Source: Owenia fusiformis (taxonomy: Eukaryota > Annelida > Polychaeta > Sabellida > Oweniidae). From it: a DNA stretch of 64,000 nt. The notes beneath the pieces were generated by a model, which did no database searches, was not told the DNA's origin, and saw only the letters and a list, made by a program, of their open reading frames with translations. The translations under genes and the position numbers were made by a program. The stretch spans positions 13,532,931 to 13,596,930 of the forward strand of contig CAIIXF020000003.1 in the NCBI GenBank assembly GCA_903813345.2, written 5' to 3'. Below are positions 62,581 through 64,000 of this stretch, piece after piece (position 1 is the first letter of the stretch; each line of letters begins with the position of its first letter).

Positions 62581-64000
62581 CTGAGCACTTGTGCAATATT
62601 TTGTATTTATGAAACATCCAAGGGGCCTTTATATATTTTTTCACTATCTTTATATTTATTATGTAATAACCATGGTAACGCAAGGTTTCCAAGACAACGA
62701 AAGGGCGGGGTTGTGCAATATAGGGGATACTAATGGTAGCCTTTTGGGTACCACGAGTCATCTAGTCATGTGTATAGCGTATTGTCTATGTGTTGTATCT
62801 GTGTCAAGCGTTCAATAATATAGTTCTAGATCTCATTTTCTGGAGCCCATTCCAGGTCACAAATGTATTACATGTGTATATGTTATATTTATGCTGGCGA
62901 TTGTTCAATACGAAGAGCGTGTGATTTTTGTGTTAATGAGATTTTTTTATTACAGACACATGTATTTTTGTGTTTGTTTATTAATAATTTATGTAATTTA
63001 TTTATTTAATCTATTAATAGGTAGAATTTTATTTATTATCTATAGAATATTTTAATCTTGCGTGTCATGAATCTCAAGTGCAACGTGACATGAGGCCTCT
63101 ACATGTTAATCTTTATAGATTTAGCAAATATATTAAATCTCCAAGTAAAGAGAAAAAATCCTTAACTTATTATATCATTCTATCTACGCAAAGATATTTG
63201 TCAAACTATGCATTTTAAAAGATATATTTTCCTAAGAAGCAGAAAATTTGATTGGTTAGACAGGAATGTATTAGTTCACCAACTAATGGTTGGTCCGCTT
63301 AACAGATATTAACTTGTAGGGGCCTAAACCCCAAAATATTAAGGTCTCTCAGTACATGGCATTAGTTTAATATTGTACATAAAACAATGCACTCGTATAA
63401 TATATTATACATTCAAATACAGAACACAGAATGTGAATTATTAAAGATATTTTGCGTGCCACAAAGGGCTAATCCATTGCAATTCATCAACCATCTGTCT
63501 TATGTATTTGAAACAAAGATAACCCCCTTTGGGATTTCATACTCTTACAATCATTTTACACTTAATCTGCCTCGTATTCTTATAAAATTAAGATTGTTGG
63601 CATTTGTTCTGAATTACAGTGAATGTATATGAATTCGTATGCTTCACTCATGTTTGTATATTTCCATCTAGAATTGATGTGATTATTTAAACGATTGATT
63701 TGATAAGAAATAATCCAATGTGAGCAAAAGTAAAGCAACAGTTATGGGTTTAATGTTTATTATGGCCAACTGCCGAGGAGTACAATTGATGCCTGTTGCT
63801 AAGAGCAACCATTGACAACACTGATGGTTCCATTTTTGTGTTTTAATCAGAGCCCGATAGCGTAATAAATCGCCTCTTAATGCCAATTACAAATATAAAT
63901 AAAAACATCATAAAAACAACCAATATGAAACTTGAGAAATTGTTAGCAGGTTCATTCGTACCACCGGTGTAGTGGAATTCGGATTCAAATTCAAATTAGA
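62581..64000. other. Downstream of Scratch: nothing recognised
   Basis: AT-rich DNA, possibly including more 3' UTR. Short open frames (for example 63387-63632 plus and 63683-63886 minus) have no recognisable domain. Confidence 0.5.

Overview
This window is animal nuclear DNA. It has spliced genes with GT-AG introns, long AT-rich introns, a non-LTR retrotransposon, many MITE-like and fold-back elements, minisatellites and homopolymer tracts. The gene set (NUDT21, a FAM210B-like gene, a Scratch-type zinc-finger gene) and the repeat types (a pearl/Helentron-like element carrying an ACTG/ACGG microsatellite) fit a marine invertebrate. I cannot fix the phylum from sequence alone. Almost all gene models here were assembled by hand from splice phase and family knowledge.

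1-9.33 kb, minus strand. Exon 1 of a FAM210B-like (DUF1279) mitochondrial membrane protein gene lies at 9326-7930, and its remaining exons lie outside the window. The exon encodes an unusually long N-terminal region with two copies of a roughly 60-residue repeat. Its intron 1 holds two 3.56-kb tandem repeat units (145-3707 and 3708-7279, nearly identical). Each unit contains a truncated copy of exon 1, a tRNA-like pol III unit and a pearl/Helentron-like element. A 205-bp patch shared by the copies and the real exon is almost identical while flanking sequence is about 15% diverged, which points to gene conversion.

9.33-9.46 kb. A 134-bp divergent promoter with a perfect NRF1-type palindrome.

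9.46-35.4 kb, plus strand. A complete NUDT21 gene (CFIm25, the UGUA-binding subunit of cleavage factor Im). It has seven coding exons joining in frame to 225 aa. Intron 1 carries two large fold-back elements and a MITE, intron 3 carries a 3.4-kb 5'-truncated L1/Tx1-like LINE with target-site duplications, and the last intron is 16.7 kb, ending in a 22-nt coding piece.

35.4-56.3 kb. Intergenic. It holds minisatellites, a tRNA-like pol III unit and four copies of a tiny 68-76-bp MITE with 9-bp target-site duplications. Near 41.3 kb CpG density rises sharply and stays high through the Scratch gene.

56.3-62.6 kb, plus strand. A complete two-exon Scratch-family gene (SNAG domain, Scratch motif, five zinc fingers, 312 aa). 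It has a recognisable TATA-Inr promoter with two CCAAT boxes, a short uORF, upstream CAGGTG E-boxes and an intronic HES/HEY-type palindrome.

Together the window shows two housekeeping genes (mitochondrial protein, mRNA 3'-end processing) sharing a divergent promoter beside a neural-type developmental repressor. Most annotated novelty is in the repeats, the exon duplication history and candidate regulation of Scratch.
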